Positions 27,798 through 37,060 of a stretch of 42,177 bases of DNA are shown piece after piece (within the stretch, counting starts at the first letter, position 1; every line of letters starts with the position of its first letter). The translations under genes and the position numbers were made by a program. Source of the stretch: Minisyncoccota bacterium (lineage in GTDB: Bacteria; Patescibacteriota; Minisyncoccia; Phycocordibacterales; UBA12079); assembly GCA_028689435.1 (NCBI GenBank), contig JAQTWD010000003.1, positions 1 through 42,177 on the forward strand, given 5' to 3'. The notes below the pieces were generated by a model. That model was not told the origin of the DNA. It made no database searches and saw only the letters and a program-made list of their open reading frames with translations.

Positions 27798-28052
27798 TTA
27801 TTCAGCTGGAACATAATCGGGGTCACCGATCTCTACACTATCATAATCACTTTTAATAGAAGAAAAAAGAAAGAAAAATGACAAAACAAGGACCATCAAA
27901 GAAACGCCAAATATTATTTTTTTTGCTTTTTCAATATCAGAAACAATGCCTTTTTCTACCAAAAAAACCATCGTCTTACCAACGATACTTCTAGGTGTTG
28001 TTTCATGACTCGTTCTTGAAACATATTTATCTTCTTCAAATTGTACATTCAT
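27798..28052 (-). CDS. small TM protein, pilin-associated, paralogue of 25457-25726
   Basis: MNVQFEEDKY N-terminus plus TM; immediately upstream of a prepilin. Confidence 0.7.
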   Translation of the reverse strand: MNVQFEEDKYVSRTSHETTPRSIVGKTMVFLVEKGIVSDIEKAKKIIFGVSLMVLVLSFFFLFSSIKSDYDSVEIGDPDYVPAE

Positions 28053-28081
28053 AATTAAAAATTGAAAATTAATAATTTTAT

Positions 28082-28123
28082 CCAGCACTCAACTTTTTCT
28101 TTAAAGAAAAAGTTGAGTGCTGG
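28082..28123. repeat. 42-bp perfect palindrome
   Basis: ccagcactcaactttttcttt/aaagaaaaagttgagtgctgg. Confidence 0.9.
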
Positions 28124-28157
28124 GTGAAAAAATTCTTGACTTATAAATCCCAGAACA

Positions 28158-28280
28158 AAAACTTACAAAATTGAGTGCAGTTCGAGGAAGTTTATGAAAA
28201 ATTGTTTGAGACGTATATAAAGTACGTTGAAAATAATTTTTTATAAACTGACGAAGAAATGTGCCAATTTTGGAAGTTTT
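28158..28280. ncRNA. candidate structured element copy 1 (strand undetermined)
   Basis: outer stem AAAACTTacAAAATTG/CAATTTTggAAGTTTT, middle stem AGTTTAT../..ATAAACT, inner CGTA/TACG hairpin; homologous to 33082-33225. Confidence 0.5.
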
Positions 28281-29714
28281 CTACAAATCAAGCGTGTCTA
28301 TATCTTTCTGGAACTGTATCGCTCTCTCAGCAACTTTGTATCCATAACTGTATTTTGAATACATATGCTTTGCATAATTTCCCCCCGCATAATATCTAGC
28401 AGCGGAACAACTCCAAATCTCAAATTGACTCGTAAATTTTGCGGAACAAGAAGCTCTTGCATCACTCAAATAACTTGCAGTTCCTACAAAAGCATCCAAA
28501 TTAACAAACGGCGAAGGTGCACTTATTCCCAACACCTTTGCAACTCTTGTTTTATATCCATAGCCTGTATCAATATCATACCAAGTTTTTGGCATAAATT
28601 GAGAAGGTCCCATCGCTCCTCCATAATTTCCATCACCATAAATAGGACAAGAAACAGGTGTTGTGTTTGGGTCCATCCCCAATTCTTTCATAATTGCCAA
28701 GAATGATGGTTTTTGAGAATTACTCATAACAGTTCCGGCACTGTTGTTTGCAGTTTGATTATAAGTACACCTACCCAAATTTTTACCGATTACTCCGTCA
28801 ATTGCAGATTCTTGAGTCAAAACAGCCAAAACCAAAGCGGATTCAATGCCAATTGCGTCTTCGTAAGGTTGAATCAGTCTTAATGCCTCACCAAATTTCA
28901 TTTCGGTACCGCCGACTGTTCGAAAGATTCTATTTCTTATTTCATTCTTTATCCTTTCTTTTTCAGCAATTGTCTTTTTGTATTCATCTTCTTGCGCTCT
29001 GTTAATACTTAACAATTTATTATTTTCACTTTTATAAGCTTCTGTTTTTCTTTTTTCCTCTTCTTTTGCAATTTTCAAAGCCAACTCATTTCTTTGTTGC
29101 TCTTCCAAAATTTGTTGAGCGGTCATTGTTTCCCCTTTGATTTGTCTTATCGCTGTCAGATTGTTTTGCAGGTCACTTTCCAAAATATCAAAATCATCAA
29201 AATCAACAAAAAATTCAGAAATACTTTCTTGTGAAAGCAATGCTTCTACAACAGAAAAATCATCTAGCTCATTTGTCTTTTTTATGATACTTGATATAGA
29301 TTCCAAAGTTCTTTCGGATCTCTTGTTTAGTTCAGCCAGTGTTTCTTTTTTAGCTGAAATACCCTGTTTTAATTGATAGATCTTTATATCTTTTGCTTTG
29401 ATATCAGATTGTGCCTTTGTAATTTTGCTATTAAGAATATCAATGTCTCTTTCTATGGTGACAGATTCTCTTTGTTTTTGTTGAAGCAATGCATTTTGTT
29501 CAGCGATTTCTTCTTCACATTTTTTCAAAGCTATTTTTAATTCCTCGTCTGTTTTTCCATCAAGATTAATACTACAAGTAACTTCTGATTTTGTCAGATT
29601 TGGAAAAACTAAAAAAACAACCATTAGCAACATTATGCTTGAATATATTACGCTTTTTTTCATTGTCCTTATTATAACTTTTTTCCCTTTTTGAGAAAAG
29701 GGTGAAAAAAACAA
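28281..29714 (-). CDS. secreted coiled-coil protein with lytic transglycosylase (MltB/SLT-like) domain
   Basis: signal-like N-terminus, long coiled coil, IESALVLAVLTQESAIDG...NYGGAMGPSQFMPKTWYDI. Confidence 0.9.
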   Translation of the reverse strand: MFFSPFSQKGKKVIIRTMKKSVIYSSIMLLMVVFLVFPNLTKSEVTCSINLDGKTDEELKIALKKCEEEIAEQNALLQQKQRESVTIERDIDILNSKITKAQSDIKAKDIKIYQLKQGISAKKETLAELNKRSERTLESISSIIKKTNELDDFSVVEALLSQESISEFFVDFDDFDILESDLQNNLTAIRQIKGETMTAQQILEEQQRNELALKIAKEEEKRKTEAYKSENNKLLSINRAQEDEYKKTIAEKERIKNEIRNRIFRTVGGTEMKFGEALRLIQPYEDAIGIESALVLAVLTQESAIDGVIGKNLGRCTYNQTANNSAGTVMSNSQKPSFLAIMKELGMDPNTTPVSCPIYGDGNYGGAMGPSQFMPKTWYDIDTGYGYKTRVAKVLGISAPSPFVNLDAFVGTASYLSDARASCSAKFTSQFEIWSCSAARYYAGGNYAKHMYSKYSYGYKVAERAIQFQKDIDTLDL

Positions 29715-29746
29715 AAACCCTGCGTCACAATGACGCAGGGTTTTTA
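29714..29746. terminator. hairpin AAAACCCTGCGTCA-CAA-TGACGCAGGGTTTTT
   Basis: perfect stem with T-tract after rplY. Confidence 0.85.
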
Positions 29747-29756
29747 AAAATTCTTA

Positions 29757-30386
29757 TTATTCAACAGGTTCTTCCTCTTCTTTCTTTCCTTTCTTTTCAA
29801 TTTCTACACTTGAAATATCCACAGGTTCGCTTTCTTTTTCTTCTTCTGCTTGTGTAATCAAAACAATTACCTCTTCTGCATCATCAGTTACAGTAACACC
29901 TGTTGGTAAAACCAAATCTTTTACAGCAATCTGACTATCCATGTCTATCAAAGAAGAAATATCCACATTAATATGTTGAGGCAAATCTTTTGGAAGAACT
30001 TCTATATTCAATTCTCTCAAAACTTTAACTAAAACACCTCCCAGTGTTTTAACAGCTGGAGCTTCTCCAATGAATTCCAAAGGAACTGTCGTTTCCATCT
30101 TCTGCCCTCTCTTAACAACATAAAAATCAATATGTCTTACTTGATTGCTTACAGGATCAATATCCATATCATGAATTACTGCCTCTCTTTCGTCTTTCAA
30201 CCCTTTTAGATTAATAATTGATGAATTTCCTCCTTTTTTCCAAACACTTTTGAATTCGCTTGCAGAAACAGAGATCGGTGTTGATTTAACTTCTCTACCA
30301 TAAAAAACAGCGGGGATTTCTCCTCCCTTTCTAATATCGCCCAACTTATTCTTTAAATCTCTTGTTTTTACGTTAAGTGTTAACAT
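29757..30386 (-). CDS. rplY: 50S ribosomal protein L25/Ctc
   Basis: IPAVFYGREVKSTPISVSASEFKSVWKKGGNSSIINL; HIDFYVVKRGQKMETTVPLEFIGEAPAV. Confidence 0.93.
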   Translation of the reverse strand: MLTLNVKTRDLKNKLGDIRKGGEIPAVFYGREVKSTPISVSASEFKSVWKKGGNSSIINLKGLKDEREAVIHDMDIDPVSNQVRHIDFYVVKRGQKMETTVPLEFIGEAPAVKTLGGVLVKVLRELNIEVLPKDLPQHINVDISSLIDMDSQIAVKDLVLPTGVTVTDDAEEVIVLITQAEEEKESEPVDISSVEIEKKGKKEEEEPVE

Positions 30387-30505
30387 GTTTCAAATTAAAA
30401 ATTTAAATCTCAAAATTCAAAATTAATTAAAAATGAGATGATATAAAAACCCTCTAAACAGTGATAAAGATACTATATTATGCTACAAAAAGCAAATATT
30501 TTTAA

Positions 30506-31372
30506 TTATTTACTAAACAATTCTAATCTTTTTTTGACCACATCTTTTATAGCCAAAACAGATTTCTCCATTATTTTATAAGGGGCGATTTCTTCACCAC
30601 AGTTAGCAAAGCTTTCTTTGGCAGATTTTTTGTAGGCAAGTCTTATCTCTGTATTTATATGAACAATTGCAATTCCAGATTTTATAGCATTAACAAAATC
30701 TTCATCCGCTATTCCAGATCCTCCATGTAAAACCAAAGGAACGCCTGCTTTTTCTCTGATTGCTTTTATTCTTTCAATGTCCAGTTTTGGATTGTTCATA
30801 TTCTTTAACATTCCGTGAATGTTTCCCACAGCAGGCGAAAACAAGTCCACTCCGGTTTCTTGAACAAATCTTTCGGCATCCTCTGGTTTTGTCATCGCTT
30901 CATTCATTGCTACCCCATCAGGAATACTGTCTAGCAATTTTGAGGAATCTCCGATATATCCGGTTTCTCCTTCTACCACAATTTCCGGATTAACACTTTT
31001 TGCATATTCAACACATTTTTTTGTTTCTTTAATATTTTCGTCCAGCGAAAGTTTTGCACCATCATATATAACCGCATCAAATCCAGTGTCTACTGCCTCT
31101 TTAAAACTTTCATATGAATGACAGTGATCGGCATTGCAAAAAATTGGATAATCAAATTCTTCTCGCAAACTTTTTACCACTGCAACAATTTGTTTTGTTC
31201 CAAAAAATTTTCTCTCTCCTTCTGATGCCCCAATTATTACAGGAACATTTAATTCCCTCGCCCCATTAAAAATACCCCATAAACCTTCTATATTAGAAAT
31301 ATTAAAATGCCCGATTGCTATTTTTCCGTTATCAGCTTCTTGAATAATTTGTTTCAATATTTTAGTACTCAT
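30506..31372 (-). CDS. class II fructose-bisphosphate aldolase family protein
   Basis: AIGHFNISNIEGLWGI, NADHCHSYESFKEAVDTGFDAVIYDGA, PLVLHGGSGI, VHINTEIR. Confidence 0.9.
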   Translation of the reverse strand: MSTKILKQIIQEADNGKIAIGHFNISNIEGLWGIFNGARELNVPVIIGASEGERKFFGTKQIVAVVKSLREEFDYPIFCNADHCHSYESFKEAVDTGFDAVIYDGAKLSLDENIKETKKCVEYAKSVNPEIVVEGETGYIGDSSKLLDSIPDGVAMNEAMTKPEDAERFVQETGVDLFSPAVGNIHGMLKNMNNPKLDIERIKAIREKAGVPLVLHGGSGIADEDFVNAIKSGIAIVHINTEIRLAYKKSAKESFANCGEEIAPYKIMEKSVLAIKDVVKKRLELFSK

Positions 31373-31391
31373 GCAATATATTCTAGCACAG

Positions 31392-31425
31392 AAAAAAGCA
31401 TGCGGAGTACTTACTCCACATGCTT
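31392..31425. terminator. hairpin AAAAGCATGCGGAGT-ACTT-ACTCCACATGCTTTT
   Basis: long stem with T-tract. Confidence 0.75.
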
Positions 31426-31446
31426 TTATATGATATCGATATATAA

Positions 31447-31686
31447 TTAATTTTTAATATCTACCTTCACAGAGAAATAATATCCCCAATATAAAGGAGC
31501 ATCTGGACAACGGCAATCAATTTTAATCTTCTTTCCAGATTTTAAGTTTAATTCTATACAATTCTCTTTTTCACAAAAACTTAATCCACAACAAACATCT
31601 TCTTTAATTAAAGAAGAAACTATTTTTGATGCTTCATCAATCGTTACATCCTTCGTTTCACCGTCTCTAATTCTCAAAAGTGCCAT
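31447..31686 (-). CDS. hypothetical protein, Cys-rich
   Basis: 79-aa ORF, DVCCGLSFCEKENCIEL. Confidence 0.6.
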   Translation of the reverse strand: MALLRIRDGETKDVTIDEASKIVSSLIKEDVCCGLSFCEKENCIELNLKSGKKIKIDCRCPDAPLYWGYYFSVKVDIKN

Positions 31687-31867
31687 TTATTACCTCTTCT
31701 TTCTTTTTTAAAACAAAACATTATCCTAAATAAAATCTACCACAAACAATACATTTATTCAACAAATTTGAGTTTTTTAATTACCTTACACCTTAACCCT
31801 TACTCCTTACACCTTTCTCCCCACCCTGTACTTGCTACTTATTACTTACTACTCTAAACTTAATTAC

Positions 31868-32890
31868 ATGTTTGGATTAAATAAAAAAAATAAAGACCTA
31901 GATTTCATCGCTATCGGCGATATTGTTATTGATAATTTTATAGAATTGATAGAAGCAGAGACATACAAAGAAGACGGAAAAGAAAAAATCTGTATGAACT
32001 TTGCTGATAAAATTCCTTACAGAAAATCAACGGAAATTTCAGCTGTTGGAAACAGTCCCAACGCTTCTGTTTCAGCTTCACGATTGGGATTAAGATCTGC
32101 ACTAATTGCAGAAATTGGAAATGACAGTAACGGTCAAAAATGTTTAGCATCATTAAAAAAAGATGGCGTTATTACAGATTTTGTTAGAACTCACGAAAAC
32201 TTTCCTACAAATTATCACTTTGTTTTGTTATTCAAATCCGACAGAACAATCCTAGTAAAACACGCAAAATTTGATTACAAATTGCCAAACATTGGAAAAC
32301 CAAAATGGATTTATTTAAGCTCTTTGGCAGAAAATTCTCTTGACTATCAACTAGAGATCTCAAAATATGTGAAAGAAAATCCAGAAATAAAAATGGCTTT
32401 TCAGCCAGGGACATTTCAAATTAATTTGGGATATGAAAAATTAAAAGATGTTTATGAAGTTTCCGAATTATTTTTCTGCAATACAGAAGAAGCCCAAAGA
32501 ATATTAAAACCACTGGGAAAAAATGTAGACAACGCTGATGTCAAAGAACTAATGAAAATGATGCGAGAGTTAGGCCCAAAAATCGTTGTTATTACAGATG
32601 GTCCAAACGGTGCTTATACATACGACGGAAACGAGATGTGGCATATGCCGATCTATCCTGATGAAAAGCCTCCTTTTGATAGAACAGGTGCCGGTGATTC
32701 TTTTTCTTCTACATTTACATCTGCTTTGGTTTTGGGAAAATCAATAGACGAAGCTTTAATGTGGGGGCCGATCAATTCAATGTCGGTTGTTCAATACCTA
32801 GGGGCACAAGAGGGATTGTTGACCATAAAGAAACTAGAGGAATACTTAAAAAACGCTCCTGAAAGTTATAAACCAACAAAAATAAACTAA
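31868..32890 (+). CDS. PfkB-family carbohydrate kinase
   Basis: FIAIGDIVIDNF, GNSPNASVSASRLGL, PFDRTGAGDSFSSTF; the only large + strand gene. Confidence 0.92.
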   Translation: MFGLNKKNKDLDFIAIGDIVIDNFIELIEAETYKEDGKEKICMNFADKIPYRKSTEISAVGNSPNASVSASRLGLRSALIAEIGNDSNGQKCLASLKKDGVITDFVRTHENFPTNYHFVLLFKSDRTILVKHAKFDYKLPNIGKPKWIYLSSLAENSLDYQLEISKYVKENPEIKMAFQPGTFQINLGYEKLKDVYEVSELFFCNTEEAQRILKPLGKNVDNADVKELMKMMRELGPKIVVITDGPNGAYTYDGNEMWHMPIYPDEKPPFDRTGAGDSFSSTFTSALVLGKSIDEALMWGPINSMSVVQYLGAQEGLLTIKKLEEYLKNAPESYKPTKIN

Positions 32891-32908
32891 AGAAAGCACA
32901 AAACAAAA

Positions 32909-32945
32909 TCCACGGAAGCAAGGCTTCCGTGGATTTTGTTTTTTT
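32909..32945. terminator. hairpin AAATCCACGGAAG-CAAG-GCTTCCGTGGATTT-TG
   Basis: strong stem after the pfkB-family gene. Confidence 0.85.
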
Positions 32946-33081
32946 AACAATCTAGCTCGTTTATTTGCCAACATAATCAAGAGTTAGCATCGTTTATCGT
33001 GGATTGCTTCGTTTCACTCGCAAAGACGAATTTTGCCAAAGGCAAAATTCGTCCCCTATATGCTATCCACTAATTTTAAAT

Positions 33082-33225
33082 AATTTTAAAATTGAATGAA
33101 GTTTGTCGTTGCTTCGAATTTGAAAATCCGAAGAGGAAGTGAAAGAAAAAACCCTGAGACGTATTTTACATACGGCGAAAGGTTTTTTCTTGAAACTGAC
33201 GAAGAAATTCGTCAATTTTAAAATT
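33082..33225. ncRNA. candidate structured element copy 2 (strand undetermined)
   Basis: outer stem AATTTTAAAATTGA/TCAATTTTAAAATT, middle stem AAGAAAAAACC/GGTTTTTTCTT, inner CGTAT/ATACG; shares GAGGAAGT, GAGACGTAT and AAACTGACGAAGAAAT with copy 1. Confidence 0.5.
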
Positions 33226-33231
33226 ATTTTT

Positions 33232-33708
33232 TTATTTAAAATAAACCGTTAATTCCAAAGCATCATCATGTTCTGGTAAACCAGACGGATTATCTTTTTT
33301 CAAAATCAACGCCCCTCTCCTACTAAAATCTCCTATATTTTGTGGATTTTCAAATTCCAAACTGGCCGTAAAAGGAACAAACTCCTCGGTCATCCAATCA
33401 TCTGTTGCAGTCGCAATACCTTGTGCAATTATTCTTCCGTCCCAATCAACCAGCGACACAGGAAAACTTGCTTCAAAAAACCAAGTCCCCCTTGCTTGAC
33501 CTTTTATTACAAGAGGGCTTGTTACTATTTCTTCTGGAAGTGGACTTTCAAGAATAACCAGATCTTTATAATTCAAAAAATCCTTTAATGGTTCTTCTGT
33601 ATTTCCATTTTCCACAACATCGTCATTATCTTTCATCTTCAAACCAACTTGCCACAAAAAACCAGCAATGATTACGAGAATACCCACAAAAAATAAAGTT
33701 TTTTTCAT
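33232..33708 (-). CDS. Gmad2 immunoglobulin-like domain protein, membrane anchored
   Basis: VILESPLPEEIVTSPLVIKGQARGTWFFEASFPVSLVDWDG. Confidence 0.85.
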   Translation of the reverse strand: MKKTLFFVGILVIIAGFLWQVGLKMKDNDDVVENGNTEEPLKDFLNYKDLVILESPLPEEIVTSPLVIKGQARGTWFFEASFPVSLVDWDGRIIAQGIATATDDWMTEEFVPFTASLEFENPQNIGDFSRRGALILKKDNPSGLPEHDDALELTVYFK

Positions 33709-33892
33709 CCCGTTAGAGATAGGAAATCGCTCTTAATAAAAAACGGTTTCTCATCTATTTAATTATTATTAATAAACTTATTGTATTATATTTTTTTAAA
33801 AATTTCCGCCTGTACTATCACGTTCAACTATATAATCAATCCTGTCATGTACATTATACACCCGATATATGCATCTTTTAATCTCTAACGGG
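33709..33892. mobile_element. IR element copy B (184 bp), flanked by TTCAT direct repeats
   Basis: CCCGTTAGAGAT (33709-33720) / ATCTCTAACGGG (33881-33892); tTTCAT/aTTCAT flanks. Confidence 0.7.
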
Positions 33893-34023
33893 ATTCATAG
33901 TTTTTATTTAATCCGAATCTACAAATTTATCCTAATGCCCCAAATTTCGAATTGATCCGAATGGCAATTCATTGCCATTGATTTTATTCGGATTAATTCG
34001 TAATTCGGGTCATTCGGATTCTA

Positions 34024-34998
34024 TTATATTAATAATTTTTTAACCGCTTTAATAATAGACCCAGAATCTAATTTATATAATTTGATAAGTTCTTCTGGTT
34101 CACCTGATTGTCCAAACTCGTCATTGATAGCAATAAATTCAATTTTTGTGGGATATTTTTGCGACAACAATTCAGCAACTGCCGAACCCATACCACCTGC
34201 TTTTTGATGTTCCTCTACAGTGACAATTCCTTTAACATTTTTTGCCAAATCAATAATTGCTTTTTCATCTAATGGTTTGATTGTTGAAAGATTTATTACT
34301 TTAACCCCGATTCCTTGGTACTCTAATTTTTTTGCCGACACAAGAGCTTCATAAACCAAATGACCGGATGCAATGATACCCACTTGTGATTTTTTCTTTG
34401 ATTCAAAAAAAGTTTGTGCTTTTCCAATCTTAAAAGGAGTTTTTTCTGTTGTAATAACGGGCGTATTATTTCTCGCCAATCTAATATAAGCAGGACCATC
34501 AATTTTTGCCATTTCCAAAACCGCTTTTTTTGCTTCAAAATAATCGCAAGGATAAATCACTGTCATTCTTGGGATAACACGGGTCAGTGCAATATCTTCT
34601 ATTGCCTGATGAGTTCCTCCGTCTGGACCAACAGAAACCCCCGCATGAGCACCGACGATTTTTACATTTGTATTGTTATAACAAATTGTTGTTCTAATTT
34701 GCTCCCAATTTCTCCCCGGAGAAAACATGGCATAAGAAGAAATAAAAGGAATCTTTCCCATTCTCGCCATACCAGATGCGACACTCGCCATATTTTGTTC
34801 TGCTACACCAACCTGAACAAATCTTTCTGGAAATTTATCCGCAAATAAATTTGTAAATGTAGAGTGAGTTAGATCAGCACAAAGAGCGACAACATTTTTG
34901 TCTTTCATTCCTGCTTCTAAAAGTCCCTCACCATATCCGAGGCGGGTATAAACTTTTTCAACATCTTTATCAAATAATTTTGGGTTTAAATTTTTCAT
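34024..34998 (-). CDS. transketolase, C-terminal subunit
   Basis: GVAEQNMASVASGMA, ALCADLTHST, GGTHQAIEDIALTR. Confidence 0.93.
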   Translation of the reverse strand: MKNLNPKLFDKDVEKVYTRLGYGEGLLEAGMKDKNVVALCADLTHSTFTNLFADKFPERFVQVGVAEQNMASVASGMARMGKIPFISSYAMFSPGRNWEQIRTTICYNNTNVKIVGAHAGVSVGPDGGTHQAIEDIALTRVIPRMTVIYPCDYFEAKKAVLEMAKIDGPAYIRLARNNTPVITTEKTPFKIGKAQTFFESKKKSQVGIIASGHLVYEALVSAKKLEYQGIGVKVINLSTIKPLDEKAIIDLAKNVKGIVTVEEHQKAGGMGSAVAELLSQKYPTKIEFIAINDEFGQSGEPEELIKLYKLDSGSIIKAVKKLLI

Positions 34999-35094
34999 CT
35001 TTAAGATTGCTTTTTTTTTATAAATTGTTATTATTTAAATACAAATCGTCACATAGGCGCCCTCCTCTTGCGAGGAGTAAAAATAATTGAAAAC

Positions 35095-35478
35095 TCACCT
35101 AATTAAATCGGTGAGTTTTCTTTTTATCAAATCAAAATCACCACTGCTTACTTTACCATAACGAAATTTTAATCTTTTTGAATCAAACAATCTAACCTGA
35201 GACAAAATCGCTGTGCTATCGCCACCTTTAAATTTGAAAGTGCAATAAAATAATCTATCTTTTTTAATTTTTGTAAGAGGAACTCCCAAAAAAATCATTT
35301 TATTAAATTTTTTCAAAACAACAACAGGCCTCAAATATTCTTCCCCTTTTCCATCTTGCTCATACCCGACATTCAAACCCATATTAATAAACCAAACTTC
35401 TTTTTCTCGAAAATTTCTATTTATAGAGCTAGATTCAATCTGTTTCTTATTTTCATTCCAATTATCAAAATCTTTCAT
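35095..35478 (-). CDS. PemK/MazF-like toxin family protein
   Basis: REKEVWFINMGLNVGYEQDGKGEEYLRPVVVLKKFNKMIFLGVPLT. Confidence 0.8.
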   Translation of the reverse strand: MKDFDNWNENKKQIESSSINRNFREKEVWFINMGLNVGYEQDGKGEEYLRPVVVLKKFNKMIFLGVPLTKIKKDRLFYCTFKFKGGDSTAILSQVRLFDSKRLKFRYGKVSSGDFDLIKRKLTDLIR

Positions 35479-35479
35479 C

Positions 35480-36343
35480 TTATTTTTCTCTTAATTCTTT
35501 AATTGCTTTTTCGGCCTCTTCTTTTGTAGGAGGTTTTCCGTGCCATTCATATTTTTTCTCCCATTCTTTTACTCCTTTCCCAGGAATTGTATAAGCAATT
35601 ATCACCACAGGCTTTTCGGTAATTGCTTTGGCTTCGTTTACCGCATTGTTTATTTGCTCAAAATTGTGTCCGTCAATTTCGATCACATGCCAGTTAAATG
35701 CTTCAAATTTTTCATCCAGCGGTTCCAGTGGCATTATATCTTCCACATTTCCCTCTGTCTGAATATTGTTTCTATCAATAATTGCAATTATGTTTTGCAA
35801 TTTTTCTTTTCCTGCCAACATTATAGCTTCCCAAGTTTGTCCTTCTTGGATTTCGCCATCACTCATTAAACAATAAAAAGTTTTGTCAGATGTTACTCCA
35901 TTATCTATTCTATCAGCAATCGCCATACCTACTGCCTGTGATAGACCAGACCCCAAAGGACCCGAGCTTGTTTCAAGTGATTTTAACCAATCTCTGTGAG
36001 GGTGCCCTTGCAAAGGTGATCCCAATTTTCTCAAATTTTTAAGTTCTGATTTTGGAAAATATCCAGCATAAGCCATTGTGACGTAGAGGACTGGACAAAT
36101 ATGTCCATTTGATAGAATCAAATAATCGCGGTCTTTCCAATCTGGTTTTTTGGGATTATGTTTCATAATATGAAAGTAGAGAGCGGTAAAAATATCTGCC
36201 ATTCCCAAAGGTCCTGCGGTATGTCCAGACCCAGCCGAGACCAAAGATTCCAAAACAGCAACCCTGATATCGGTTGCCTTTTTTTCTAATTCTTTTATTT
36301 TTTTTTCGTCCATCATAAATTTATATTTCCTTAAACTGTTCAA
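35480..36343 (-). CDS. transketolase, N-terminal subunit
   Basis: GSGHTAGPLGMADIFTALYF, SNGHICPVLY, MSDGEIQEGQTWEAIMLAG. Confidence 0.93.
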   Translation of the reverse strand: MNSLRKYKFMMDEKKIKELEKKATDIRVAVLESLVSAGSGHTAGPLGMADIFTALYFHIMKHNPKKPDWKDRDYLILSNGHICPVLYVTMAYAGYFPKSELKNLRKLGSPLQGHPHRDWLKSLETSSGPLGSGLSQAVGMAIADRIDNGVTSDKTFYCLMSDGEIQEGQTWEAIMLAGKEKLQNIIAIIDRNNIQTEGNVEDIMPLEPLDEKFEAFNWHVIEIDGHNFEQINNAVNEAKAITEKPVVIIAYTIPGKGVKEWEKKYEWHGKPPTKEEAEKAIKELREK

Positions 36344-36974
36344 TGACTTTTTCTATATTGTCACTTTCAAAAATTGTAGACCCAGCCACTACTCTACTAA
36401 CACCCGCTTCTTTCAGTCTCTTTGCATTTTCCAAATTTACCCCACCATCAATACTTATTATAACATCAGGTTTTCTTTTTCTTAAATCAGCTATTTTTTC
36501 AAAAATTTTCTCTGAAAAAGGTTGCCCTTGAAAACCAATTTTTTCTATCCCCATCAGCTGAATAAAATCTATTTTGTCTAATAGATGTGCATATAGATCA
36601 AAAGATGTTTCAATATTAAAAGCTAAACCAACACCTACATTTTTTCCTTTTATATCAGAGATCAGTTGTTCCAAATTATCTGTTGATTCAACATGGATGA
36701 CAATTCTACTTGCTCCTTCCAGAATCCAATCATTAATTGTTTTCTCAGGGTTTTGAATCATCAAGTCAAATTCAAAATTACATTCATTACAAAATGGCAT
36801 ATCCAAAAAAATTCCCTCTGACCAAACAGAGTCCGAATATGGCCAACTGGTTGATGGAACAAAAACTCCATCTGTTATATCAATCTGAACAGAATGAGAA
36901 AAATCTTTAACCAAAGAAATCTTTTGTCTCAAATCTTCATAACTTTTTGGAATGATTGCGGGAGTAATGTTCAT
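36321..36974 (-). CDS. rpe: ribulose-phosphate 3-epimerase family
   Basis: VQIDITDGVFVPSTSW, VIISIDGGVNLENAKRLKEAGVSRVVAGSTIF. Confidence 0.88.
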   Translation of the reverse strand: MNITPAIIPKSYEDLRQKISLVKDFSHSVQIDITDGVFVPSTSWPYSDSVWSEGIFLDMPFCNECNFEFDLMIQNPEKTINDWILEGASRIVIHVESTDNLEQLISDIKGKNVGVGLAFNIETSFDLYAHLLDKIDFIQLMGIEKIGFQGQPFSEKIFEKIADLRKRKPDVIISIDGGVNLENAKRLKEAGVSRVVAGSTIFESDNIEKVIEQFKEI

Positions 36975-37060
36975 AGATTTTAGTCTATAGTCTATAGTCT
37001 ATAGTCTATAGTTGATAATAATCTGTTTAAATTAAATAAAGATAATCTATTGACTAATAT

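Noticed and set aside
28158-28280. Hammerhead ribozyme (CTGAxGA...GAAA-like motifs) in the structured element
   Set aside because: The CTGAGAC and CTGACGA motifs are not arranged with the GAAA and cleavage-site elements of a hammerhead core.
36981-37011. Tandem TAGTCTATAG repeat
   Set aside because: Simple short tandem repeat with similar CTATCAGCTAT-type strings elsewhere; no array architecture or spacers, likely low-complexity intergenic sequence.
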